A stretch of 64,000 bases of DNA from Arthrobacter caoxuetaonis (GCF_023921125.1 NZ_CP099466.1:1550001-1614000), one strand, 5' to 3'; counted from the stretch's first letter, positions 46,175 to 55,437 are shown. Made by a program: numbers and translations. Notes: generated by a model not told the origin, from the letters alone.

Positions 46175-48721
46175 GTGAGTACCGAACCTGTTGCAGCAGA
46201 CCAGTCCGCTCCCAACCTCATCAGCGCCGCCGGCAACGGCATGGTCCGCGTCCGCGGCGCCCGGGAAAACAACCTCCGCAGCGTCGACGTCGATATTCCA
46301 CGCGACGCCATTGTTGCGTTTACCGGTATCTCCGGCTCCGGCAAGTCCTCCCTGGCGTTCGGCACCATCTACGCAGAAGCCCAGAAGCGGTACTTCGAAT
46401 CGGTGGCGCCTTACGCCCGCCGGCTGATCTCCCAGGGCCACAATCCCAAGGTGGAGGCCATCACTGGCCTGCCTCCCGCCGTCGCGCTCCAGCAGCGCCG
46501 CGGCACGGCGAGCTCACGGTCCACGGTCGGTACGCTCACCACGCTGTCGAACTCGATGCGGATGCTGTTCTCCCGCGGCGGCACCTACCCTGCCGATGCC
46601 GTGCCGGGCAGCCTCGACTCCGACGCCTTCTCGCCCAATACAGCCGCGGGTGCCTGCCGCGAATGCTCCGGCCTGGGCATCGCGCACACCGTGACCGAGG
46701 AATCCCTGGTCCCGGACCCGAACCTGAGCATCCGGGACGGTGCCATTGCGGCCTGGCCGGGCGCCTGGCAGGGCAAGAATCTGCGGGACATCCTGATCCA
46801 CCTGGGGTACGACGTCGATGTGCCCTGGCGGAAGCTGCCGAAAAAGGACCGCGACTGGATCCTCTTCACTGAGGAACAGCCCGTTGTCACCATCACCCCG
46901 CAGCGCGACCGCGTGGCCAAGCCGTACAAGGGACGGTTCTGGAGCGCACGCAGCTACGTGCTGCACACCCTGGCGGATTCGGGCAGCGCGAAGATGCGCG
47001 AACGGGTCCTGGCGTACATGGTCTCCGGACCCTGTCCCGTCTGCGGGGGAGCGGGTCTCCGCCCGGAGGCACTGGCCGTTACCTTCGCCGGCCGGAACAT
47101 CGCCGAACTCAACGGGGCGACCCTGGGCGAACTCGCGGAGGTCATCCGGCCGACAGCGGAGCTCAAGGAAGCGGGCACGGCGTCCCGGTCCGCGGCGTCC
47201 AACGAAAACACCGAGGTGGCCGTCACCATTACCCGGGACCTGCTTTCCCGGCTCGAAATCCTGATCTCCCTGGGGCTGGGTTACCTCAGCCTGTCCCGGG
47301 CAACGCCGACGCTTTCACCGGGGGAGATGCAGCGGCTGCGGATCGCCACCCAGCTGAGGTCCGGATTGTTCGGCGTCGTCTATGTCCTGGACGAACCCTC
47401 CGCCGGCCTGCACCCGGCGGATGCCGAACCGCTGCTGGCCGTCCTGCAGGAACTCAAGGATGCGGGGAACTCGGTATTCGTCGTCGAGCACAACATGGAC
47501 GTGGTCCGCAGCGCCGAATGGATTGTCGACGTCGGTCCGCAGGCGGGCGACGGCGGCGGCACCGTGCTCTACAGCGGTCCGGTTGCAGGACTGGCCGAGG
47601 TTGCGGAGAGCGCCACCCGGCCCTTCCTCTTCGGCGAAGCCGAGGAAACCGCTCCTGCCCGCCGCCGCGCTGAGCGCTGGCTGTCCCTTAAGGGCATCAC
47701 CCGGCACAACCTCGTGGACCTCGACGCCGAGATCCCGCTCGGCGTGCTGACAGCTGTGACCGGTGTGTCCGGGTCCGGCAAGTCCACGCTGGTCAGCCAG
47801 GTGCTGGCAGAGGTCGTGGGAACCCAGGTCAACGGGGCTCCGCCCGAGCCGGAAGATGAAGGCGACGACGCGGCGCCGGAGCGCGCAGACCCCGGCGTGC
47901 AGGTCCGCAGCATTGACGGCCTGGAGCATCTGGACCGGCTGGTGAAGGTGGACCAGCGACCCATTGGCCGGACCCCGCGGTCCAACCTGGCCACCTACAC
48001 GGGACTGTTCGACGCCGTCCGGAAGCTCTATGCCTCCACGGATGAGGCCCGGGCCCGCGGATACACCGCCGGACGGTTCTCCTTCAACGTGGCCGCCGGA
48101 CGCTGCGAGACCTGCCAGGGCGAGGGCTTCCTCGCCGTCGAGCTGCTGTTCCTGCCCGGGACCTATGGTCCCTGCCCGCAGTGCCACGGCGCGCGCTACA
48201 ACGAGGAAACCCTGGAAATCACGTACCGGGGCAAGAGCATCGCGGATGTGCTGGGCATGCGGGTGGAGACTGCCGCGGAGTTCCTGTCCGACGTTCCTGC
48301 CGCGGCACGCAGCCTGAACACCCTGCTCGACGTCGGGCTCGGCTACCTTCGCCTGGGCCAGCCCGCCACCGAGCTCTCCGGCGGTGAGGCCCAGCGGATC
48401 AAACTGGCCACCGAGCTGCAGCGGGCACGCCGCGGACACACGCTCTACCTGCTGGACGAGCCGACCACCGGCCTGCACCCGCAGGACGTGCAGCTGCTGC
48501 TGGCCCAGCTCAACCGGCTGGTGGACGCAGGCAACACGGTTGTGGTGGTGGAGCACTCGATGAACGTGGTGGCGTCTGCGGACTGGGTGATCGACATGGG
48601 CCCGGCAGGCGGCGACGACGGCGGCCGGATCATCTGTGCCGGAACGGCCGATGAGGTTGCGGGCTGTAAAGCCAGCCGGACGGCGCCGTACCTTTCTGCT
48701 GCACTGGAACGGATTCGCTGA
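46175..48721 (+). CDS. UvrA-family ATPase, short UvrA2 type
   Basis: An 848-residue twin-ATPase of the UvrA family, about 100 residues shorter than housekeeping UvrA. Motifs in order: Walker A GISGSGKSS near residue 50, zinc pair CREC, second pair CPVC, signature LSPGEMQRLRIA, Walker A GVSGSGKST near 529, zinc pairs CETC and CPQC, signature LSGGEAQRIKLA and Walker B LLDEPTTGLHP. The shortening and separation from other uvr genes suggest UvrA2, a class lacking the UvrB-binding domain and linked to tolerance of DNA-binding drugs. No drug-biosynthesis genes are near. The second copy of the structured element follows the stop by 13 nt. Confidence 0.85.
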   Translation: MSTEPVAADQSAPNLISAAGNGMVRVRGARENNLRSVDVDIPRDAIVAFTGISGSGKSSLAFGTIYAEAQKRYFESVAPYARRLISQGHNPKVEAITGLPPAVALQQRRGTASSRSTVGTLTTLSNSMRMLFSRGGTYPADAVPGSLDSDAFSPNTAAGACRECSGLGIAHTVTEESLVPDPNLSIRDGAIAAWPGAWQGKNLRDILIHLGYDVDVPWRKLPKKDRDWILFTEEQPVVTITPQRDRVAKPYKGRFWSARSYVLHTLADSGSAKMRERVLAYMVSGPCPVCGGAGLRPEALAVTFAGRNIAELNGATLGELAEVIRPTAELKEAGTASRSAASNENTEVAVTITRDLLSRLEILISLGLGYLSLSRATPTLSPGEMQRLRIATQLRSGLFGVVYVLDEPSAGLHPADAEPLLAVLQELKDAGNSVFVVEHNMDVVRSAEWIVDVGPQAGDGGGTVLYSGPVAGLAEVAESATRPFLFGEAEETAPARRRAERWLSLKGITRHNLVDLDAEIPLGVLTAVTGVSGSGKSTLVSQVLAEVVGTQVNGAPPEPEDEGDDAAPERADPGVQVRSIDGLEHLDRLVKVDQRPIGRTPRSNLATYTGLFDAVRKLYASTDEARARGYTAGRFSFNVAAGRCETCQGEGFLAVELLFLPGTYGPCPQCHGARYNEETLEITYRGKSIADVLGMRVETAAEFLSDVPAAARSLNTLLDVGLGYLRLGQPATELSGGEAQRIKLATELQRARRGHTLYLLDEPTTGLHPQDVQLLLAQLNRLVDAGNTVVVVEHSMNVVASADWVIDMGPAGGDDGGRIICAGTADEVAGCKASRTAPYLSAALERIR

Positions 48722-48734
48722 ACGTCTAGCGCGC

Positions 48735-48824
48735 GGCAGGAAGGTTCGGAACGGCGGCAACGAAACTCCCTGCTCGCAGAGCTCGCCGGGAGTATTAAAG
48801 CCGCCTAACCCGAGCGCTCCTGCC
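48735..48824 (+). repeat. Structured 3'-end element, copy 2
   Basis: Stems: GGCAGGA 48735-48741 with TCCTGCC 48818-48824; TCGG 48746-48749 with CCGA 48810-48813; GGCGGC 48753-48758 with GCCGCC 48800-48805; ACTCCC 48765-48770 with GGGAGT 48788-48793; apical GCTC-GCA-GAGC 48772-48782. Relative to copy 1 the outer stem is wholly different but still pairs, the third stem gains one pair, and the loops AAC, AACGAA, ATTAAA and TAAC are unchanged. It starts 13 nt after the UvrA-like stop. Confidence 0.75.
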
Positions 48825-48916
48825 TCGGTGCCAGTGGACGGCTTCGATCCGCGAAGATGAAGAATTCTTCATCGCCGTTTCACGGTGGCCTCATAAAGCC
48901 CTGAAACTATGTAGGC

Positions 48917-49303
48917 ATGCAAACGATGCGACGTGTGCTCCTGCTGGGGGCGATGCTGCTGGTGCCGGTGCTCCTGGCTGTAGCCGGGACCTTGCTCCTG
49001 CCTCCGGCCGGACCTCCCAAGGTTGACGCGACCCCGGTCGAACTGGGCCCCGGTCCTGACGGGGCGCCTGCCCACGGACTGGAACCGCGGCCAAGCGATT
49101 CCCCCACGGCCCCGGCGGAGCCTGCGCCCCCGGCCCCTGCACCGTCAGATCCGGACACCGCCCCGGCGCCGCAGCCGCAGGCCACGCCTGCGGAAGGACC
49201 GGTGGTTCCTGCACCGGCCCCGGTCACTCCCGCGGAACCCGTGCCTGTCCTGCCGCCGGTCGTCATCGATGACGACGACGCCGGGGAAGAGGATGACGAC
49301 TAG
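48917..49303 (+). CDS. Small exported Pro/Ala-rich protein with acidic C-terminus
   Basis: A 128-residue protein of unknown function. Residues 4-28 form a signal peptide or membrane anchor (RRVLLLGAMLLVPVLLAVAG). The rest is low-complexity Pro/Ala/Glu sequence, and it ends in a block of Asp and Glu (DDDDAGEEDDD). It resembles cell-wall-spanning or cation-binding spacer proteins but no family is recognised. Its stop shares a base with the histidine kinase start, so it belongs to the sensor operon and may present an extracellular segment to it. An ATG three codons later (48926) is also possible. Confidence 0.7.
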   Translation: MQTMRRVLLLGAMLLVPVLLAVAGTLLLPPAGPPKVDATPVELGPGPDGAPAHGLEPRPSDSPTAPAEPAPPAPAPSDPDTAPAPQPQATPAEGPVVPAPAPVTPAEPVPVLPPVVIDDDDAGEEDDD

Positions 49304-50910
49304 TGGCACTGACCGTACCCGCACCGGACCGCACGGCACCTCCTGTGCCGGAACACCGTCCTCAGGCCGGTAATCCCTGTGCACGGCGGGGTTCGAAAGT
49401 ACCCGCCCGCTGGCGGATCGCCGGCTGGATCCTGCTTACCACCGCACTGACCCTCCTGGCCGTGCTGCTGACCATGAAGTCGCTTCTCCTTAATGAGGCG
49501 AGGACGCAGGCCCATCAGGACATCAACCAGGAACTGCAGGAATTCCGGGCCTTCGCGGCTGAAGGAGTCGATCCCACCACGGCTGAACCCTTTACCTCCA
49601 TCGAGAAGATGCTGGAGATCTTCCTCAGCCGGCAGTCGGCGGCCCCGAATGAAGTCATTGTGGGCAGTGTTGGCCAGCGGATCCTCTATACCGCCGCAGG
49701 CGCAAACGGTTCGCCCGCCAACGGCCACAACCTGCCCGAAGACGACGCGCTGATGGGCAGCATCCGCTCGGGGGACGCCGCTTCCGGCATTGCCCAGACC
49801 AGTGCGGGGGAGATGCACTGGGTTCGACTGCCGGTTGTCTCCGGGGACGAGACCGGCCACCTGATCGTCGGTGTCTATATGGCTCCTCGCCAGGAGGAGG
49901 TTGCCGACACCATCCTGACCATCTTCTTCGTCTCCTTCGGCGGGCTCGCAGTGACCGCCGGGATCGCCTGGCTCGTGGCTGGGCAGATCCTCTCACCCAT
50001 CCGCGAAGTGCGCCGGGTTGCCGAAGAAATCTCGGAGAGCGATCTCACCGCCCGGGTGCCGGTCCGCGGCAACGACGACATCTCCGCGCTGGCTGTGACC
50101 TTCAATATGATGCTTGACCGGCTGGAATCGGCCTACCGGACGCAGCGTGCATTCGTCGACGACGCCTCACATGAACTGCGCACGCCAATCACCGTGATCC
50201 GCGGGCACCTCGAGCTGATGGAGGACAATGCGGCGGACCGCAGCCGGACGCTGGCCCTGGTGGACGGGGAACTGGCACGGATGGGCCGGATCGTCTCGGA
50301 CCTGCTGCTGCTGGCCAAGGTAGACCGCCCCGGGTTCGCCGTCCCGCGGCCCACCGACGCGGCGGCACTGCTTCTCGACATCGAAGCCAAGGCGCAGGTC
50401 CTGGGTCCGCGGGGCTGGCCGATCCTGGAAATTGCCGAAGGCACCATCAGCGTGGATGCGCAGCGGATAACCCAGGCCGTGCTGCAGCTGGCGACGAATG
50501 CCTGCCAGTATTCCCCGGAACGCAGCACTGTGAGCCTTGGGTCCCGCTTCGAGGAGGAGGGGACCGCGCGCCGGTTCACCATCTGGGTTGCCGACCGCGG
50601 CAGCGGCGTGGACGCGCAGGAAGCTGCCCGCATTTTCGGCCGGTTCCACCGCGGGCAGGCAGCAGATCAAGGCGACGGCGCCCGCCCCGGTGCCGGCCTG
50701 GGACTGGCTATCGTGCGCGGCATCGCCGAAGCCCATCATGGGACGGTCTGGGTCCGCAGCACGCCCGGGCACGGCGCCACCTTCGGTATCACCATCCCGA
50801 CCCCGGAAGCGCCCGGTGAAGTATCCGCCCTCCCTCCGGACACAGGCACCTCCTGCAGCACAGAAAAGGCCGCCGACGGCCCGAAGCCAAAGAAAGATAT
50901 GAACCCATGA
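49303..50910 (+). CDS. Sensor histidine kinase (HAMP, HisKA, HATPase)
   Basis: A 535-residue membrane kinase starting at GTG. Two transmembrane helices (about 35-58 and 203-228) enclose an extracellular sensor domain of about 145 residues. A HAMP linker follows, then the phospho-accepting histidine in DDASHELRTP near residue 289, the N-box NACQYSPER, and the G-boxes VADRGSGVD and AGLGLAIVRG. The C-terminus has a Pro-rich tail. It overlaps the response regulator gene by four bases. Transporter and glycerate kinase genes downstream suggest that it senses the imported carboxylate; this is inference. Confidence 0.92.
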   Translation: MALTVPAPDRTAPPVPEHRPQAGNPCARRGSKVPARWRIAGWILLTTALTLLAVLLTMKSLLLNEARTQAHQDINQELQEFRAFAAEGVDPTTAEPFTSIEKMLEIFLSRQSAAPNEVIVGSVGQRILYTAAGANGSPANGHNLPEDDALMGSIRSGDAASGIAQTSAGEMHWVRLPVVSGDETGHLIVGVYMAPRQEEVADTILTIFFVSFGGLAVTAGIAWLVAGQILSPIREVRRVAEEISESDLTARVPVRGNDDISALAVTFNMMLDRLESAYRTQRAFVDDASHELRTPITVIRGHLELMEDNAADRSRTLALVDGELARMGRIVSDLLLLAKVDRPGFAVPRPTDAAALLLDIEAKAQVLGPRGWPILEIAEGTISVDAQRITQAVLQLATNACQYSPERSTVSLGSRFEEEGTARRFTIWVADRGSGVDAQEAARIFGRFHRGQAADQGDGARPGAGLGLAIVRGIAEAHHGTVWVRSTPGHGATFGITIPTPEAPGEVSALPPDTGTSCSTEKAADGPKPKKDMNP

Positions 50911-51566
50911 GCAGGATCCTGATCGCGGAGGATGACCGCCGGATAGCCGAGTTCATCGAGAAAGGCCTGCGGGCCGCGAACTACACCTGCATCTGCGTGG
51001 AGGACGGCGCCAGCGCCCTGCTCCTGGCACGCTCCGGGGGTTTCAGCATGATCATTTTGGACATTGGACTCCCTACCCTCAGCGGCTTCGACGTGCTCGA
51101 ACGCCTCCGAAGCGAGGGTTGCCGGACCCCGGTGATCGTGCTGACAGCCAGTGATTCGGTAGCAGACACCGTCCATGGACTGGAAAGCGGCGCCAATGAC
51201 TACATGACGAAACCGTTCCAGTTCGCCGAGCTCCTTGCCCGTGTCCGGCTGCGCCTGAACGACGACGCCGAGCCCGCCCCGGTATCCACCCTCACCCACG
51301 GGGACCTGGTCCTGGACATGCGCAGCAGGCGGGTGCGGACCGGAGAAGACACCGCCGACCTGACTGCCCGCGAGTTTTCCCTGCTGGAAGTCTTCCTGCG
51401 CCATCCGGGCCAGGTGCTCAGCCGGGAGCAGCTGATTTCCCATGCGTGGGACATGGACTTTGACCCCGCGTCGAACGTGGTGGACGTCTACGTCCGCGCC
51501 CTGCGCGCCAAGATCGGCGCTGGCCGCCTGGAAACTGTCCGCGGGGCGGGATACCGGCTGACATGA
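50907..51566 (+). CDS. OmpR-family response regulator
   Basis: A 219-residue two-component regulator. The receiver domain has acidic residues EDD near the N-terminus, the phosphorylated aspartate in ILDIGLP near residue 52, and the lysine in MTKPF. A C-terminal winged-helix domain follows with the typical ending VVDVYVRALRAKIG and VRGAGYRLT. It overlaps the kinase and transporter genes by four bases each, so the four genes are translated as a unit. Confidence 0.94.
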   Translation: MSRILIAEDDRRIAEFIEKGLRAANYTCICVEDGASALLLARSGGFSMIILDIGLPTLSGFDVLERLRSEGCRTPVIVLTASDSVADTVHGLESGANDYMTKPFQFAELLARVRLRLNDDAEPAPVSTLTHGDLVLDMRSRRVRTGEDTADLTAREFSLLEVFLRHPGQVLSREQLISHAWDMDFDPASNVVDVYVRALRAKIGAGRLETVRGAGYRLT

Positions 51567-53083
51567 GCGAAGTCTTCTACACCTCCACACCCAAAGGTGC
51601 CAGCCTGCCGGAGAACGCTGAAACCGGCAGAAGGTTCCTTGGCGTGCTGAAGCCCTCCGCCGCCGTCGCGCTGGGTGTGGCGCTTTGCCTGATGGCCGTC
51701 CTGGCGGTCAACGCGGTCGCCGGCTGGGGCCTCGGCGGGGCCGCCGCGGTCACGCTGTGCATCTTCATCGCAGCGGTCTGGTTCTGGATTTTCTCTCCGG
51801 TGGGGGATACGTACGTAGCCCTGGGGGCCGCCGTCGCACTGGTGATCAGTGGAATCCTCCCCTCTGAGGACCTCTTTGCGGCTCTGGGGGAGGACACCAT
51901 CTGGCTGCTCATGGCTGCCTTCGTGATAGCCGCTGCGGTGGCGTCCACCGGCCTGGCCGCACGGGGCGCCGCGTTCATCGTTTCGGGTGCCCGGTCGGTC
52001 CGGCAGCTGGCCCACCTGACTTGCCTCGGCCTGATTGTCACGGCCTTCGCCATCCCTGCCACGTCGGGGCGCGCCGCCCTGGTGCTGCCGGTCTTCCTGA
52101 CCCTGCGGCGGGTGCTCAAGGACCGTCCCGCGGTGGTGAAAATGCTGGCCGTGCTGTTCCCCACCGTGATCCTGCTCTCCGCTGTCAGTTCCTTTCTGGG
52201 CGCCGGCGCGCACCTGATCACCAGCCAGATCCTGCAGGCAGCGGGGTATCCCGGGTTCGACTTCGCGTCCTGGCTGCTGCTCGGACTGCCGCTGGCACTG
52301 GTGGCCTCTTTCCTTGCTGCCGAACTCGTGCTCAGGCTCTTCACCGGCAGGGAGGAACGCCGGGAGCCGCTGCGGATTCCCCTCGCCAGCCTGCAGCAGG
52401 ACAGCCCACAGCGGATCACCGGCCGGCTGGACCTCGATGAGCAGCGCTCCCTGCTGCTTCTCTGCGCCGTGGTGGCACTGTGGTGCACCGAGCCGATCCA
52501 TGGCCTGGACCCTGCGCTGGTGGCCCTCATCGGCGCCCTGGTGGTGTGCCTGCCGGCCTACGGATCCGTGGACCTGGGTGTAGCTCTGAAAAAGGTTCCG
52601 TGGTCCATGCTGATTTTCATGGCCGCCACCCTGGCACTGGGATCCAGCCTGGTGAGGACAGGCGCGGCGGATTGGCTGGCAGCGTCGATGCTGGGGCCGG
52701 TGGAGTTCTTCGGTGCCGCCAAGCCCTATGTCTTCGTCGTCGCCGTCGTGCTGGTCTCGACAGCCGCTCACCTGGCGATCCAGTCGCGGTCGGCCCGGTC
52801 TGCTGTTCTGATTCCCGTCATCGTGGCCTCCGCTGCCCCGATGGGCGTCGATCCGATGGCCGCCGCCTTCGCCTCCACGGCTGCCGCAGGCTTCTGCCAC
52901 ACCCTGACGAGTTCCGCCAAGCCAGTGGCCATCTTCGCCGAAACGGAGGGCCAGCCAAACTTCGAACCGGCCGATCTGCTCCGGCTCTCCGCCTGGCTGG
53001 CGCCGATGAGCGCCGTGGCCGTACTCCTGTTCAGCTTCACGGTATGGCCCCTGCTGGGCCTGCCGGTGATCGTTTCCCCCTGA
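51563..53083 (+). CDS. SLC13/DASS-type anion or carboxylate transporter
   Basis: A 506-residue protein with about eleven to twelve hydrophobic helices and a central cytosolic linker, of the ion-transporter superfamily that includes SLC13 (DASS) carboxylate carriers and ArsB. Near the end, STAAAGFCHTLTSSAKP is in the position of the second substrate-binding SNT-like motif. The gene is embedded between a two-component system and glycerate kinase, so glycerate or a related C3/C4 hydroxy-acid is the likely cargo. Sulfate or phosphate cannot be excluded from sequence alone. Confidence 0.8.
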   Translation: MSEVFYTSTPKGASLPENAETGRRFLGVLKPSAAVALGVALCLMAVLAVNAVAGWGLGGAAAVTLCIFIAAVWFWIFSPVGDTYVALGAAVALVISGILPSEDLFAALGEDTIWLLMAAFVIAAAVASTGLAARGAAFIVSGARSVRQLAHLTCLGLIVTAFAIPATSGRAALVLPVFLTLRRVLKDRPAVVKMLAVLFPTVILLSAVSSFLGAGAHLITSQILQAAGYPGFDFASWLLLGLPLALVASFLAAELVLRLFTGREERREPLRIPLASLQQDSPQRITGRLDLDEQRSLLLLCAVVALWCTEPIHGLDPALVALIGALVVCLPAYGSVDLGVALKKVPWSMLIFMAATLALGSSLVRTGAADWLAASMLGPVEFFGAAKPYVFVVAVVLVSTAAHLAIQSRSARSAVLIPVIVASAAPMGVDPMAAAFASTAAAGFCHTLTSSAKPVAIFAETEGQPNFEPADLLRLSAWLAPMSAVAVLLFSFTVWPLLGLPVIVSP

Positions 53084-53124
53084 CCCACAAAACCCCCAAA
53101 AACCCCCAAGAAAAGGTGTCCATC

Positions 53125-54333
53125 ATGGTCATGACCATTCCGCAGCGGATTCTGGTTGCACCCTCCGGTTTCAAGGAAAGCCTCGATGCCGTCGAGGTGG
53201 CTGCGGCCATCTCTGCCGGGATCAGGCGCGTCATCCCCGGCGTCAGCATCAACGCGGTGCCCATGGCCGACGGCGGGGAAGGGACGGCCGCTGCACTGGC
53301 CAGTGCGACAGGGGGAAAAATCGTCCGCACCAGGGTCACCGGTCCGGTGGGCCGGACAGTCGACTCGCACTTCGCCGTCCTTGGCCGGGCGGAGCGCCCC
53401 ACCGCCGTCGTCGAGATGGCCGCAGCGGCAGGGCTCCGGCTCGTTCCCGCCGATATGCGCGATCCCGGAGCTACCACCACGCGCGGAGTCGGCGAGCTCA
53501 TTTCTGCCGCGCTGGACCAGGGCGCGGAACGGATCGTAGTCGGCTGCGGTGATTCCGGGACCTCCGACGGCGGGGCGGGCGCCCTCCGAGCCCTCGGCGT
53601 GAAGATCTTCGACCGCAACGGCAATGACCTGCCCGACGGCGGTGCCGCGCTGGCGCAGGCCGGACACGTCGACTTTTCCGGGCTGGACCCCAGGCTTTCC
53701 GCGTGCCGGCTGGAGCTGGCGCTGAATCCGTACAACGTCCTGTGCGGCCCGCAGGGGGTGGCCAGGGTCTTTGGGCCGCAGAAGGGCGCGACCCCGGACC
53801 AGGTGGAGGAGCTCTCCCGGGGCCTGGACAATTGGGCGAGGCTGCTGGCGGAGGCCACCGGGACGTCGGAGGATTACCTGCGCAACGGTCCCGGCACGGG
53901 CGCGTCCGGCGGCCTCGGTGCGGGCCTCGCAGCGGTGGGTGGCTGGCTGGTTCCCAGGTTCGAGCTGCTCCTGGATTCCGGGCTTGCCGGCATCGATCTG
54001 GACACCGACATCGCGAATGCGGATCTGGTGGTCACGGCGGAAGGTGCCATTGATTTCCAGACTCCCCGCGGCAAGGTTCCGGCCGAAGTGGCCCGCCGTG
54101 CGCAGCGCGCGGGCGTTCCGGTGCTGGCATTTGCCGGTTCCATCGGCAAGGACGCTGCGGATGTTCACGCCGCCGGGATCGACGCCATCGCCGGCATCAT
54201 TCCCATCCCGATGGACCTCAAACGCGCTGTTGCGGAGGGTGCCATGCTGCTGGAGGAAGCCACGGAGCGGACCTTCCGGGTCCTGCTTCTGGGTTCGGCC
54301 ATATCCTCCAGGGTGGCCGCTGCTGCTGCCTGA
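53125..54333 (+). CDS. Glycerate kinase (GlxK/GarK family)
   Basis: A 402-residue enzyme that phosphorylates D-glycerate to 2-phosphoglycerate, feeding glycolysis. Family motifs are the N-terminal APSGFKESLDAVEVA, PMADGGEGT, and the internal GCGDSGTSDGGAGAL stretch. AAAAGG precedes the ATG at 53125 by eight bases; another ATG is two codons later. It lies 41 bp after the transporter stop and closes the operon that begins at 48917. The combination explains uptake and activation of glycerate. Confidence 0.92.
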   Translation: MVMTIPQRILVAPSGFKESLDAVEVAAAISAGIRRVIPGVSINAVPMADGGEGTAAALASATGGKIVRTRVTGPVGRTVDSHFAVLGRAERPTAVVEMAAAAGLRLVPADMRDPGATTTRGVGELISAALDQGAERIVVGCGDSGTSDGGAGALRALGVKIFDRNGNDLPDGGAALAQAGHVDFSGLDPRLSACRLELALNPYNVLCGPQGVARVFGPQKGATPDQVEELSRGLDNWARLLAEATGTSEDYLRNGPGTGASGGLGAGLAAVGGWLVPRFELLLDSGLAGIDLDTDIANADLVVTAEGAIDFQTPRGKVPAEVARRAQRAGVPVLAFAGSIGKDAADVHAAGIDAIAGIIPIPMDLKRAVAEGAMLLEEATERTFRVLLLGSAISSRVAAAAA

Positions 54334-54451
54334 GCCAGCCTAGCCGTTGCGCGGCCATGGACTCAGGCGAGGTCGGGAAGATTATCCTGTCTGGGAGCGG
54401 AACCCAGGACCGGAAAGCTCATCCGTTTGGCACTGACGTAAGGAGCACAGC

Positions 54452-55063
54452 ATGGGGAGCATCACCCTTGACCTGTTCATGACCCTGGACGGCATCTACC
54501 AAGGACCCGGCAGCGCAGATGAGGATCCCTCCGGAGGCTTCACCCTTGGCGGCTGGCAGGCCGCTTTTGCCGACGCCGAGTCCGGCAGCGCGATCATGGC
54601 CGGCATTAACCAGATGGATGCGCTCCTGCTTGGCCGCCGGACCTACGACATTTTTGCTGGCTATTGGCCGCAGCGCGGAGACACCAACCCGATTGCGGAG
54701 AAGTTCAATTCCATGGACAAGTACGTGGTGTCCCGGACACTGGACGAAGCGGATTGGGAGGGAACTGGCGTCCTGTCCACAGTGGAAGAGGCGGCAGTGC
54801 TCAAGGACCGGTATCAGGACATTCACGTTGTGGGCAGCGGTGCCCTCGCGGGCGCCCTGCTGGCCGCGGGGATCCTGGACCGGCTCAATCTCTTCCTGTA
54901 TCCCGTGACATTGGGCAGCGGCAAGCGGATCTTCGCTGACGGCGCCGGCGTTCCTGCAGCCTTCACCCTTGCCTCGAACCCGCAGTCGTTCCCCTCGGGG
55001 GTGCTCCGCCTGGTCTATGAACGTGACGGCGCACCGGTGACGGGTATGGACGCCGGTGAGTAG
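54452..55063 (+). CDS. Dihydrofolate-reductase-fold (RibD C-terminal type) protein
   Basis: A 203-residue protein of the RibD_C/YfjR-like DHFR-fold family. Visible pattern: LDLFMTLDGIYQGPG at the N-terminus, LLLGRRTYDIFAGYWP, and VVGSGALAGALL with the NADPH-binding glycines. These proteins are common in soil actinobacteria and their substrates are mostly unknown; it is not the housekeeping FolA. AAGGAG lies seven bases ahead of the ATG. It is convergent with arsR, three bases away. Confidence 0.87.
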   Translation: MGSITLDLFMTLDGIYQGPGSADEDPSGGFTLGGWQAAFADAESGSAIMAGINQMDALLLGRRTYDIFAGYWPQRGDTNPIAEKFNSMDKYVVSRTLDEADWEGTGVLSTVEEAAVLKDRYQDIHVVGSGALAGALLAAGILDRLNLFLYPVTLGSGKRIFADGAGVPAAFTLASNPQSFPSGVLRLVYERDGAPVTGMDAGE

Positions 55064-55066
55064 ACG

Positions 55067-55417
55067 CTACCGGGGTGAGAGTACTGCTGCAGCCCGTTCC
55101 AGAGCGCCGGGAACGATCGAATAGTACGCCCACACACCGCGCTTGTCCCGGTGCAGGATTCCCGCGTCCACCAGGATCTTCAGGTGATGAGACACCGTGG
55201 GCTGGCCCAGCCCTACTGGTTCGGTCAGGTCACAGACACAGGCTTCCTGGTTCTCCTGTGCCGCGATGATGGACACCAGGCGCAGCCGGGTTGGTTCGGC
55301 GACGGCCTTGAGCAGCTGGGCAAACCGCTGCGCGTCCTCAGCGCTAAGCACGTCCCGGGTCAGCGGCGTGCAGCATTCTGCTGCAGCGGTTTCGGGGACG
55401 GTCTGTGCAGCATTCAC
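55067..55417 (-). CDS. arsR: ArsR-family arsenic-responsive repressor
   Basis: A 116-residue winged-helix repressor from a GTG at 55417. The ACVCDLTEPVGLGQPTVSHHLK region, given in parts (CVCDL; GQPTVSHHLK), combines the metalloid-binding Cys-x-Cys of E. coli-type ArsR in the helix before the recognition helix with the family DNA-binding motif. An extra Cys pair AECC lies near the N-terminus. It is divergent from acr3-arsC-FAD oxidoreductase and should be released by As(III) or Sb(III). Confidence 0.9.
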   Translation of the reverse strand: MNAAQTVPETAAAECCTPLTRDVLSAEDAQRFAQLLKAVAEPTRLRLVSIIAAQENQEACVCDLTEPVGLGQPTVSHHLKILVDAGILHRDKRGVWAYYSIVPGALERAAAVLSPR

Positions 55418-55437
55418 CCGACCATTATGCCCTCAGA

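Noticed and set aside
45967-46872. 301-codon plus-strand frame running into the UvrA-like gene
   Set aside because: It overlaps the UvrA gene in another frame and has antisense-like Arg/Pro/His-rich composition.
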